From Desmodesmus armatus (taxonomy: Eukaryota > Chlorophyta > Chlorophyceae > Sphaeropleales > Scenedesmaceae), in contig VIIQ02000103.1 of assembly GCA_007449985.2 (NCBI GenBank), positions 186,001 to 250,000 of the forward strand: DNA of 64,000 nt, given 5' to 3'. Every line of letters starts with the position of its first letter. Within the stretch, counting starts at the first letter, position 1. A program made the translations under genes and the position numbers. The notes beneath the pieces were generated by a model. That model saw only the letters and a list, made by a program, of their open reading frames with translations. It was not told the origin of the DNA and did not search any database. Of the stretch, positions 56,035 to 64,000 are shown piece after piece.

Positions 56035-57093
56035 ACCACTGCTGCTGGGTGGGGAGTTGCAGCTGCATCTTGTAACACGCTCAGCCTGTGCTTGAGCTGT
56101 ACTTGAAGGGTACGGTACAGGTCACCTGAGGGTGGTTTGCAGAGCCTCTGCAAAGGTGGCCGGAACAGCATACACATAGGTTGTTCAGCACCCCCTTTAC
56201 TAGGCCCAAGCATGCCAGCACCACTTTGCTGGGCTGTGCCCAGGCTCAACAACCAAGCATGTTTGCCTTCGCTTTGGCCATGCCACGCTACATGTTTGCC
56301 ACATCCCTACTTGTTTGGGCGCAATGCAGTTCATTTGCCGGCCCTGCCACATGGTCAGCAGTGGCCCAGCATTCCAGTGTCAGGTTTCTCAGGTTCATCA
56401 TGGACCATCATGGCATGATCTGACTGGCTGTGGCTGTGGCTGCGGCACATGTCGCGCACAGCGTTATCGATAAAACTGTGGGTTACAATGGGCGAAAGTT
56501 ACTGAAACAATAACGGGCTGATGGGCAAAGACGCTTGCAGGCTCGTCAAGACTGTCACTACGTTGAACGTTGAACGTCACAGGGTCCAATGTTTCAGCCC
56601 AGTCACCGTATTTCGGGTGCCTTATCCTGAGCACTGAAGGTATTCGTTTCCGCATCTGACGAACTGTTGCGCTGCAACCCTCACTGGCGCGTGTCCTCTT
56701 ACGATCTGCAAAGGCAGCAGATCCACCCACAAGCAGTCGCGGGCCCCTTCAGTCCGTGAAATCTCTACGTCGGAACTCATACCAAAGGTATGTGAGGTAC
56801 TAAGGTGCGCGTGCCTCTATAGGCCGCAAGCAGAAGGCATCAACTGCAAGAGCAGAAGGCAGCAAACTTGAAACTCTGTTGAAGTTATCCAGTTTACCCT
56901 TTGACGTTCAGATGGGTGTAGCACTGAGCACTTCTATGCTGCCCTCAGCGTCTTGCAACCCCCACGTGAAGCAGGGAGACATGTTTTGAGGATTTCCTAC
57001 TGCTGTTGTGGCAGCCCTGGCTCCGTCTCCCCTATATAGCTCATCTGCTTATATCTTGTCTTATTCTTTGCAGGGGCACCCACACCAGCCAGT
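56035..57093. other. Intergenic stretch with polyadenylation-like signal and SAND-gene promoter
   Basis: A TGTAA at 56071-56075, 36 bases after the MYND stop, could be its poly(A) signal. A minus-strand frame at 56464-56730 begins with GTG (first ATG gives about 63 residues) and has no recognisable domain. A CTATATAG TATA-like element lies at 57031-57038, and TTCTTTGCAG at 57065-57074 looks like a splice acceptor, suggesting a 5' UTR intron ahead of the next gene. Confidence 0.4.
57031..57038 (+). promoter_or_regulatory. TATA-like element CTATATAG
   Basis: Sits 56 bases before the SAND-like gene's ATG. An acceptor-like CAG lies between them, so it may alternatively be within a 5' intron. Support is positional only. 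Confidence 0.25.
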
Positions 57094-59309
57094 ATGACGA
57101 AGAAGCACAGCAGGGACTCCCAACCAGCAGCAGACCAGGCACCACCATCAAGCCCCAGCACCAAAAAGCAGCGCCTGGACGACAGGGAGGCAGCAGCAGC
57201 AGCAGCACCCGCAGCAGCAGCAACGGACGCTGCAGACACAACCCCTGACGACCTCATTCCAGTGGCTTGCGGGGATGCCAGGGGCCGCTACAGCAGCAGC
57301 AAGGGCTTGATCCTGGTGGACTCCTCAGAGCATCAGGGCAGCTGGGTATCTAGGGCAGATTTTGTGAACAAGCTAGGGGGCCGTGGGTCACACGACTACC
57401 TAAAAGCTATCAAGGTAGTGGCAGAAGACGGCAGCAGCCTGGGGCAGTTGGGCAAGTACCTCAAGGGTCACACTGTCACACCTGCGCGGCCCTCAAAGCA
57501 GCAGCAGGGCAAGCAGGAGCAGCCTGGGGAGGAGCAGGGCGGGGATGAGTATGAGTTTCCTCCTGATGGGGAGGCTGCAACAGCAGCAGCTGAGGACGAG
57601 GCAGGTACAGCCAATGGGAAGGCCAAGCAGGGTGGGGCCAAGGCTGCAGCTGGGGGGCAGGGTGGCAGCGGCAGCAGCAGGAGGAGGTCCTCTGCTGCAG
57701 CTGCTGCTGCGCCAGCATCTGCTGAACCTAAGTCAGGTAGGCGCGGCAGCAAGGCTGCTGCAACCGCCACTGCTGCTGCTGCGGCAGAGGAGGAGCAGGC
57801 AGCAGCAGCAGGTAGTGGCGGGTCATCTGGTGCTGCAGCCACCAAGCGCGGCAGGCGCTCAACTGCAGCCAAAGCCCCTGATAGCGAGCTTGCTGCTGCT
57901 GCTCCTGAGGCTGCAGCTGGTTCTGGCGGGAAAGGCAGGGCATCTACCGCCAAGGGGCGCCGCTCAAAGGCAGCAGCTGCAGCTGAGGATGCTGACGCTG
58001 CTCAGGCAGCAGCAGTAGCGGGTGAGCAGGAGGGTGGTGCTGATGCTGCGCCTGGCAACATGGCGGGTGACACAGAGACAGCAGCAGCAGCAGCCCTGCA
58101 GCAGATGTTGAGCTTGACACAGCAGCAGCAGCAGGCGCCAGTGGCCCCAGCAAGCCCAAGCAGAAGAAGCACGGCCGTGCTCGTAGGCAGCAGCTTGGCT
58201 CTGCTGCTGCTTGGGACGGCTTGGAGGGCGGCACCAGCATTGCACCCGCTGCTGATGCAGCTGCTGCTGTTCCTGCAGGTGGGGAGGGTCCTGTGAATGG
58301 CTCTGGAGCACTGCAGGGTGGGGACGCTGGGGCAGGACACACCCAGCAGGAGGAGCAGGAGCAGCTCCAGCTTGATGCCAGCATGCAGGGTGTGTTCCCT
58401 GCTGTGCAGCAGCCTGAGGACGAGAGCCTGGTGTCCCTGATGAATGGGCCAGACATGCAGGCTGCTGGGCCAGGTGGGGATGCTGTGGGGCAGGGTGGGG
58501 ACGGTCAGGGCCAGTTTGGGGCAGGGCTGCAGTATGACTGGGCCCCTGGGGTTGGGGAGGCAGCTGCAGCTGCTGCTGAGGGACAGCAGCAGCAGGAGGA
58601 TGGAGGCAAGGGTGAAGCAGCAGCAGGGAATGGGGATGCTGCTGTGGTGGGTGGCGGTGAAGCAACAGCAGCAGCAGCTGAGCGAGCAGCAGAGCACGGT
58701 GACGCAGTCACAGCTGCTGCTATGGAGGTGGATGCACCCGCAGATATGGACGCACCCGCAGCAGCAGCACCAGCAGCCGCCATTGCAGGTGGCAGCATCA
58801 CCTTTGCAGAGCTGCGTGGGCAGCTGCTGCAGCCTGCGGCCCAGGCAGGGTTGGACCAACTGTGGGGTGTAGCTCAGCAGGTGTACGGCCCCTCTGCCAG
58901 CGCTGCATCTGTCCGGGTGGCCCCAATCCTGCAGATCTATGCAGAGGAGGCTATCCTGGGTGACAGCAGGGTGTGCTTTGAGGCAGGGGAGGACAGCTAC
59001 CGCCAGCAGGCAGTACAGAGGGTGACTGCTCTGCAGCAGCTGCTGGCGGAGCCGGCTATGGGTGGTGAGGGGGTGCTGCTGCAGGGGCTGCATGAGGTGC
59101 TGTGTGCGGGGTGGATGGCCTGCTGGCTGACTTTGCTGCGGTGGGGGCTGGCAGGGGCAGTGACTAGGCGGGAGGCCACCACACCACCCATAGGCACAGG
59201 GGGATTGGGGATGGCAGCAGCCACTGCTGCAGGTCTGATAGCAGTACAATACAACAGCATTCCTCCAGGCGGCGGTACAGCATCCTACGAGGCAGCGGCA
59301 GAGCAGTAG
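57094..59309 (+). CDS. Ala-rich nuclear protein with SAND-like domain and basic patches (2 exons)
   Basis: Exons 57094-58021 and 58102-59309 join at phase 1 across an 80-base intron (GG|gtgagc to ctgcag|CA) and give 711 residues. The intron was inferred because coding-like sequence changes frame there, and this is the GT-AG pair I found that fits. Residues ~54-125 read VACGDARGRYSSSKGLILVD, GSWVSRADFVNKLGGRGSHD, YLKAIKVVAEDGSSLGQLGK, which resembles a SAND DNA-binding domain or the related algal VARL domain. Long Ala/Gly/Glu-rich stretches follow with repeated basic motifs (KSGRRGSK, TKRGRRST, AKGRRSK, KQKKHGRARRQ) that look like AT-hooks or nuclear signals. The last ~150 residues are less biased (GQLLQPAAQAGLDQLWGVAQ) with hydrophobic segments. 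A chromatin or transcription role is likely; the target is unknown. Confidence 0.6.
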
Positions 59310-60528
59310 CACCAGCAAAGACATGCTGTTGTTTGTTGATGTGCTGTCGTTGAGTTGTGCAGCTGTCAGCACTGCTGCCATGGCTGGGATCCAGTGTATG
59401 TTTCAAGCACACTCCTGTTGGGGATCTGGTCTAGGTGCAGGCTTGTAGGCTGCAGCTTCACTGTGTCAGCCAGTCTATGTTGCTTCAGCAGACGTAGGAT
59501 GGTTAGCATGCTGCAAGGAGCTCAGGGCTTTAGCTGTTGTTGCTGAATGGTGGCTTTGTGGGACGTTTTGGTTGTGATCCAGTGGCAGTAGTGGTTGGTG
59601 TTTGTGCCTCGTGATCTTGGGCTGAGGAGACATGTTGGGTGTTGTGCTGACCCTGCAAGTTGACAATGGAGTAGTGGGCTGCATTTGGGCTGTAGTTTTG
59701 TGTTGGATGCTGCTGAATCCTTGTGCTGTGCGACCCTGTGAATGTTGATCACAAACAAATCAGGGCTTGACGACATGTTGCTGCATTTGCACTGTGCATC
59801 TGCGTGACTCAGTGTTTGCGTCTCCCTCCTGGCTTGCCACAAGCAAATACAACACAAGCCCTTCTTATGCATTGTTTCGTTGGCGGCAGCAAGTTCCCAG
59901 CAGGACACCAAGTCAGGTAGGCTAGCTGCATGGTGGTCACCAGTCATGAGGTCACTAGAGGTGCCATTCCCGCAAATCAGCACACTCTCACTTCTTTCCG
60001 CAACTACGACGTACAAACAGAATGTGTGCATGCCTAACTACGTCTTGTGCAAGTGCGCCAGTTTCGCTTGCACGTGCACTTGCAAGGTGAACGTGCAGCG
60101 ACCATCGTTTACCAGCTGTCACGTCGACGTTCCTATGGCCTTCCGGTGTCGCTGTATATAGCGCACTGGACTTCGTTCTCGTCCAAACAACATCACCTCG
60201 CACGCATCCAGCTTGAACAACAACTTCTCTCTCTGTGCGTTCCTTCTGTGCCAACCAAGTGCAAGGCAGTTTCGGTGAGTTGCAACTTCGATTGCTGGCA
60301 GCTTGATCAGCCCACAGACTATTCACATGAACCTTTTGATGTTTCGTTGCAACTCATCTGCGCCCTTTTGAGTGCTGACGCTTGACGACAGTAGGCTTGC
60401 ACCTTGCTTTCATGCATGCAAGTTACTGCATGCCTTGCACATGCATGCACCTATGGAGCAACTTGCTGTGTCTGCACTATCTAACCGCAGACTTTGCACA
60501 CTGTTCCACAGGAAACTCACTTTCAACC
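59310..60528. other. Upstream region of the LysM gene
   Basis: 1.2 kb without a recognisable gene. It holds the 3' side of the SAND-like gene and, at 60155-60160, a TATATA element about 370 bases before the LysM start codon. A minus-strand frame at 59522-60031 has no identifiable domain. Confidence 0.4.
60155..60160 (+). promoter_or_regulatory. TATATA element upstream of the LysM gene
   Basis: A GCTGTATATAGC context in a GC-mixed region. It would imply a leader of about 340 bases or an upstream non-coding exon (CCACAG|G at 60510 resembles an acceptor). Confidence 0.3.
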
Positions 60529-61358
60529 ATGGCACGAGCTCTCTTGGCACTGATGCTGCTGGCTCTCAGCCTGCCAGCATATCTGGCCGATTGCCCCGAC
60601 AAGTCTATCGCATGCCGCATACCCCAGGCTGAGGAGAAGCTGCAGGTGAGGGAAAACAGCAGTGAATGCCACACAGCCAAAAATGTGGGCTTTTTGGCCA
60701 GTCTTTTGTCTGGCTCATACAGCACAGCGTGACCATGCATGATGCCAGTGGGCATGACCTCTGCAGTCAACACTGTGGCTTCACATGCCTGTGATTGACG
60801 TGTGGCTGAGGTGACAAACCTGTCAAAGTTCACCAGCTTGAAACGATGCTGACATGCCTTCTCAACATGTTGCCACGATATGACGTGCAGGTCAACTCCA
60901 ACGGCTGCTCTGGAGGAGCCAGCGGCACTGTGGGCTGGGCTGGTGCCCCATACGGCAGCGTCACCATCGAAGGCAAATGCTACACCGCCTACCAAGAGAG
61001 CAACAAGAACATATACGTGCCCCTGGGTGGCACGACCATCGGCACTTGCTATCAGTACCGCTTTCCCGACATGTCCGTCGACCAGAGCTGCCGTCCATGC
61101 GGTGGGAAGACCCTTGAGGATGAGTGTGAGCGCAGGATCAAGGACTGTACTGTCTGCAGTACGGGGTGTGTGAAGCAGTACAAGGTCCAGTCAGGGGACA
61201 ACTGCTGGGCTATAGCCCAGGCCAACAGCATCTCCCTGAGCCGTCTGCAGGAGATGAACCCTGGGATGAAGTGCACACCCCTAGAGCTGGGTGTGGAGCT
61301 GTGTGTGGCACAGGGCAACACCAACTGCAGGCGTGTGTGCGAGGGGAAGTACATCTGA
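60529..61358 (+). CDS. Secreted single-LysM protein, Cys-rich (2 exons)
   Basis: Exons 60529-60645 and 60891-61358 join at phase 0; 194 residues. The N-terminus MARALLALMLLALSLPAYLA is a clear signal peptide, cleaved near Ala-Asp-Cys. A Cys-rich region follows (NSNGCSGGASGTVGWAGAPY, KCYTAYQESN, DQSCRPCGGKTLEDECERRI, CTVCSTGC). A LysM domain lies at ~135-182: QYKVQSGDNCWAIAQANSIS, LSRLQEMNPGMKC, LGVELCVAQ. LysM binds GlcNAc-containing polymers such as chitin or peptidoglycan, so an extracellular or cell-wall role is expected. The in-frame upstream sequence lacks a better start, and the hydrophobic run begins right after this ATG. Many paired Cys suggest disulfides. No catalytic domain is seen. 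Confidence 0.85.
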
Positions 61359-62182
61359 GTTCTGAGTACATTTGAGAAGGAAGCGTGTAGGATTGCTAGA
61401 TATTGTAGTGCTCATAGCCAGCACCAGTTATGGGTGTCGATCGTAGCCATCAACTCTGGCATTTTGGCTGTTTTGTTCAGTAGCCGCTGCGGCTACTGTA
61501 GCCCCGCGGGCTTTGACGCCATCATGCAGACAGCCGGTTCACGGCTTGCCAGTGCACAGCCAAACATTTGCGTTCCAGTAGCTGTTGTCTTAAAGACAGG
61601 CATGCCCGGGACAGTCCCTCAGGGACTCTTGTGTTGACCTTATGCACTTAGCTGTGAATGCCATCCTCAGGTTTCTGTATTTTGAGATGTGTTCTGTGTT
61701 TTCTGTGCTTTGAGATATGGATGCTGCCAGCTGGTGTGCAGTCTCCGATGCCACTTGCAGATGCTGTCTGCCACTTGCCATGTAGCTCTTGCCTAACTTG
61801 TAAATTGTGGTACCAGGCGTTTGAGTGACTACAGCCAACCCTGTATGTCACATGTACGGTACAGTGATAGCCTCAAGACCTCCTACCCTCCGCCCTCAGG
61901 GCGCAGTACGTGTGTGACTTCAACATGCGCTATCAAGAACACACACGCTATCAAACCACGTCAGCGGTGGAAACTTTCCTTTCCTGTAAGCTTGAAGCTT
62001 ACATCAAGGCCATGCTCAGAAACAACACAACAGCTACATAGTCCCTGACGCCCCTTAAAGTAAAGCCCCACAGTTGGCCCAGTGTTCATCTTGGGGGAAT
62101 GAATGAAGGTGTTACACGGGTTTCTCAAGCAACTACGTTGCAACTGAACCCAGCCACGGATGGACACAACCAGCACGGAATC
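61359..62182. other. Intergenic stretch after the LysM gene
   Basis: About 820 bases with no convincing gene. A TGTAA occurs at 61799-61803, far for a LysM poly(A) site. Short frames are featureless. Confidence 0.4.
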
Positions 62183-62184
62183 AT

Positions 62185-62222
62185 CTTGGGGGGGGCTGTG
62201 CCCCCCCCCCGGACCCCCCCGC
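62185..62222. repeat. GC-rich hairpin repeat, copy A
   Basis: CTTGGGGGGGGGCTGTGCCC-type inverted repeat followed by a C tract and GGACCCCCCCGC. It forms a G/C stem with a short loop. A related copy lies at 62652-62697, about 430 bases downstream, flanking the tRNA-like sequence. Confidence 0.7.
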
Positions 62223-62237
62223 CACTTGCCCCCTTGG

Positions 62238-62309
62238 GGCACCGTAGCTTAATCGGTAGAGCACTAGCTTACAAAGTTAGAGGTGTGGGTTCGTATCCCA
62301 CCGGTGTCA
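62238..62309 (+). tRNA. tRNA-like cloverleaf, anticodon ACA (Cys codon UGU) by position
   Basis: 72 bases fold as a full cloverleaf: acceptor GGCACCG with CGGTGTC (one G-U), D stem GCTT/GAGC, anticodon stem CTAGC/GTTAG, loop TTACAAA, four-base variable loop, T arm GTGGG-TTCGTAT-CCCAC, discriminator A. The anticodon at 62271-62273 is ACA, which would read Cys UGU; Cys tRNAs normally have GCA. The T loop has T where position 58 is nearly always A, and the internal B-box is imperfect. CCA is not encoded. It may be an organelle-derived or decaying tRNA rather than an active nuclear gene. Confidence 0.6.
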
Positions 62310-62651
62310 CCCCACTCACGGCTTGGGTACCAATCATGACGGGCATGACGGTGATTCGTTCATGCCAACCGTTGAAATGGTGGGGAAAGCGCTAAAAATT
62401 GGTACGGGGGAGTTTAGCAGGCTATGATCCCGGTAGGAAGGCGCGTATGGGGTTCTGGTGGGCAGATGTGATGACCCTTGAGGTGTACACGCTGCTGAAT
62501 CGTCCTAGTGGCGCCTTGGCTGCCCCTGATATGGAGGTAATTCCCGGCGGTCCGCCAGTGGATCCTTGAGCCAGAAACATACGCCGAGTGTGACGCTAAA
62601 GCCCGGTCGTAGCATCCTACTCCTCCTATTCCTATCTGCCCCCTTGTGCAC
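62310..62651. other. Unassigned segment between the GC hairpin repeats
   Basis: About 340 bases of mixed composition unlike the CAG-rich neighbours, without a long open frame. It includes AAGCGCTAAAAATT, a core related to the palindromes at 63.5-63.8 kb. An organelle-DNA insertion is possible but not shown. Confidence 0.3.
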
Positions 62652-62697
62652 CTTGGGGGGGCTCCGCCCCCCCAAGCCCCCCCGGACCCCCCCGCTC
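62652..62697. repeat. GC-rich hairpin repeat, copy B
   Basis: CTTGGGGGGG-CTCCG-CCCCCCCAAG forms a 10-bp stem, followed by CCCCCCCGGACCCCCCCGC, which is shared with copy A. More C-rich runs continue to about 62760. Confidence 0.75.
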
Positions 62698-63546
62698 TAA
62701 ACCGTAACGGGATTACCCCCGCCTAAACCTGTAAACCCCAGCCCCCCCCCTGAACCCCTCCAGGCTGCGCAGAGCCGTTGCGGGTCAGCGTTGCGGGTCA
62801 TTCCTCCGGATATCGTTCCATCTTCCAATTGTTTGAACCTCGTTGCAGCATATGGGCAATGCAGTAGAGGATGGCAGTAGTAGTGTGCATTGGGGGTGCA
62901 CCGCCGTGGACCCTGTTCACCTTCATCGTGATGCTGGGACTGTGTTGTGGGCGGCGCGGGTGTGGGTGTGGTTGGTGGACAATGTTGGACAAGCTGTTTT
63001 GCATGCATCGTGGTAGGACGCCTCATGCACGCCGTTTCGACAGCTATCCGTGCTTTGTGTGTTGATGGGTTAGCACCTCCAGTCATGTGAAAGGCGTAGT
63101 GACAAGGTAGTCGTACAGGCTTCTCCCAACATGTGGGTGTGCCGAGGCAGCAATGGGATTCTGCAATTGATGGTTGGGGGCCGTGGGCATGCTGCATGAA
63201 GGAGGCTTTGGTGCAGCACACTAATGTGTGTGGCTGTTTTACCCCCCAGCATGGCAGCGCCTTGATTGCTGCTTGAACATCGATCAACTCATGTTGACAT
63301 GTTCGCATCGACTCCTCTTTGCCCGCTGCTGCTGCATGCTCCATTCAGCAACAGAAGTGACTTCAGCTGAGCAGGCCCAAGTGACAGTCACAGCTGGTGC
63401 AATTTGGTGGCACAACGTGTGTTTCAAGAAGTGAAAATTTAACTTTTGTAGATGTTTGACGCTGCGGTGGCAATTTCGAGGACTCATCTTCAAGACTACC
63501 GCTAGTTGCCAGGCGACAGTGCGCGCCCTGTACACGCCACAAAACG

Positions 63547-63564
63547 TTTTTTAGCGCTAAAAAA
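63547..63564. repeat. Perfect 18-bp palindrome TTTTTTAGCGCTAAAAAA
   Basis: Identical to its reverse complement. The AGCGCTAAAAA half also occurs near 62388. Confidence 0.85.
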
Positions 63565-63743
63565 GCTTTTCCAAGCGCTGCCAGTGCACATGAAGTTTGT
63601 AACATACTGGTTGGGTTGACCTTGGGGTGTGCTTTTCTGCTGCTAGCTACCAGGGCGTCCAGCGGCTTGCCGCGAAGCTCTTCGTAGGGGTAATCTATTG
63701 GTTGAGGTACGGTACCCAGCCAAGCTTTCTGCAAACCGCTAAA

Positions 63744-63763
63744 AGCCAAAAACGTTTTTGGCT
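63744..63763. repeat. Perfect 20-bp palindrome AGCCAAAAACGTTTTTGGCT
   Basis: Identical to its reverse complement; about 180 bases from the first palindrome. It could form a cruciform or bind a dimeric protein. Confidence 0.85.
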
Positions 63764-64000
63764 AAAGTAGCATGAACGCCCGGTCAAACTTTCAATTCCG
63801 AGATTTTCTTGCAACTGCCTTGATTTCTGGCCCGCAGCCACCCCAAACAGTATTTATGTAGCTCACACCTACAAGTTGCGCTGGATTCTGCGGCGATGGG
63901 CGTCAATCCATCAACCTGTGCTTCTTTGCGATGAAGATGATGGGTGGCGTGTTCTGTACACAGGCACCAGATGGAGGCCATACTGGCCACAAATATTAGT

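Larger units (their letters stand above)
62698..64000. other. Terminal region without a recognisable gene
   Basis: 1.3 kb. The longest frame (62697-63344, minus) crosses C-rich repeats and has no domain. Two AT/GC palindromes lie at 63547-63564 and 63744-63763. Composition is less CAG-biased than the rest of the window. Confidence 0.4.

Noticed and set aside
56464..56730. 88-codon minus-strand frame as a small gene
   Set aside because: It starts with GTG rather than ATG, has no domain and lies in the promoter side of the next gene; left as unsupported.
58002..59381. 459-codon minus-strand frame antisense to the SAND-like gene
   Set aside because: GC-rich, CAG/CTG-repetitive coding sequence leaves the opposite strand open; content is Cys/Leu/His repeats with no domain.

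Overview
This window looks like nuclear DNA of a green alga (Chlorophyta; I cannot name the genus). The genes are split by GT-AG introns, with short exons and many phase-0 junctions. Coding regions are rich in CAG/GCA/AGC runs giving Gln, Ala and Ser tracts. The recognisable proteins are plant/algal types: plant-like exocyst Sec10, a GONST-type GDP-sugar transporter, a plastid-type alpha/beta hydrolase and proteasome Rpt5. TGTAA polyadenylation-like signals follow some genes. All exon boundaries were placed by reading frame, splice consensus and family resemblance; no transcript data were available.

Layout. 0.16-0.9 kb: small unknown gene, probably organelle-targeted. 2.55-8.9 kb: SEC10, 13 exons. 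9.2-11.0 kb: hemerythrin-like (HHE) gene. 12.9-32.8 kb: a run of glycan-related genes, namely a GDP-sugar transporter, two inverted GT25 paralogs, two tandem intronless GT71-type mannosyltransferase genes and an FkbM methyltransferase, with a gene-poor 5 kb gap between the GT25 copies. 34.3-37.0 kb: alpha/beta hydrolase (minus), divergent from RPT5 (37.4-40.7 kb). 41.5-44.9 kb: Gln-rich protein with a GIY-YIG-like C-terminus. 46.7-56.0 kb: MYND zinc-finger gene split by a complete Ty3/Gypsy chromovirus (49330-54758) with identical-looking 320-bp LTRs and a 5-bp target duplication. 57.1-59.3 kb: Ala-rich nuclear protein with a SAND-like domain. 60.5-61.4 kb: secreted LysM protein. 62.2 kb to the end: GC-rich hairpin repeats around a tRNA-like cloverleaf, plus palindromes, with no convincing protein gene.

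How the genes fit together. The most suggestive group is the transporter, GT25 and GT71 enzymes and FkbM methyltransferase within 20 kb. All have an N-terminal or multiple membrane segments fitting the Golgi, so they could act on one methylated, mannose-containing glycan; this is inference from proximity and family. The other genes are housekeeping (SEC10, RPT5) or unrelated. The best genome-dynamics signals are the very young retrotransposon insertion and introns that hold decayed copies of the preceding exon's 3' end (seen in SEC10 and twice in RPT5).
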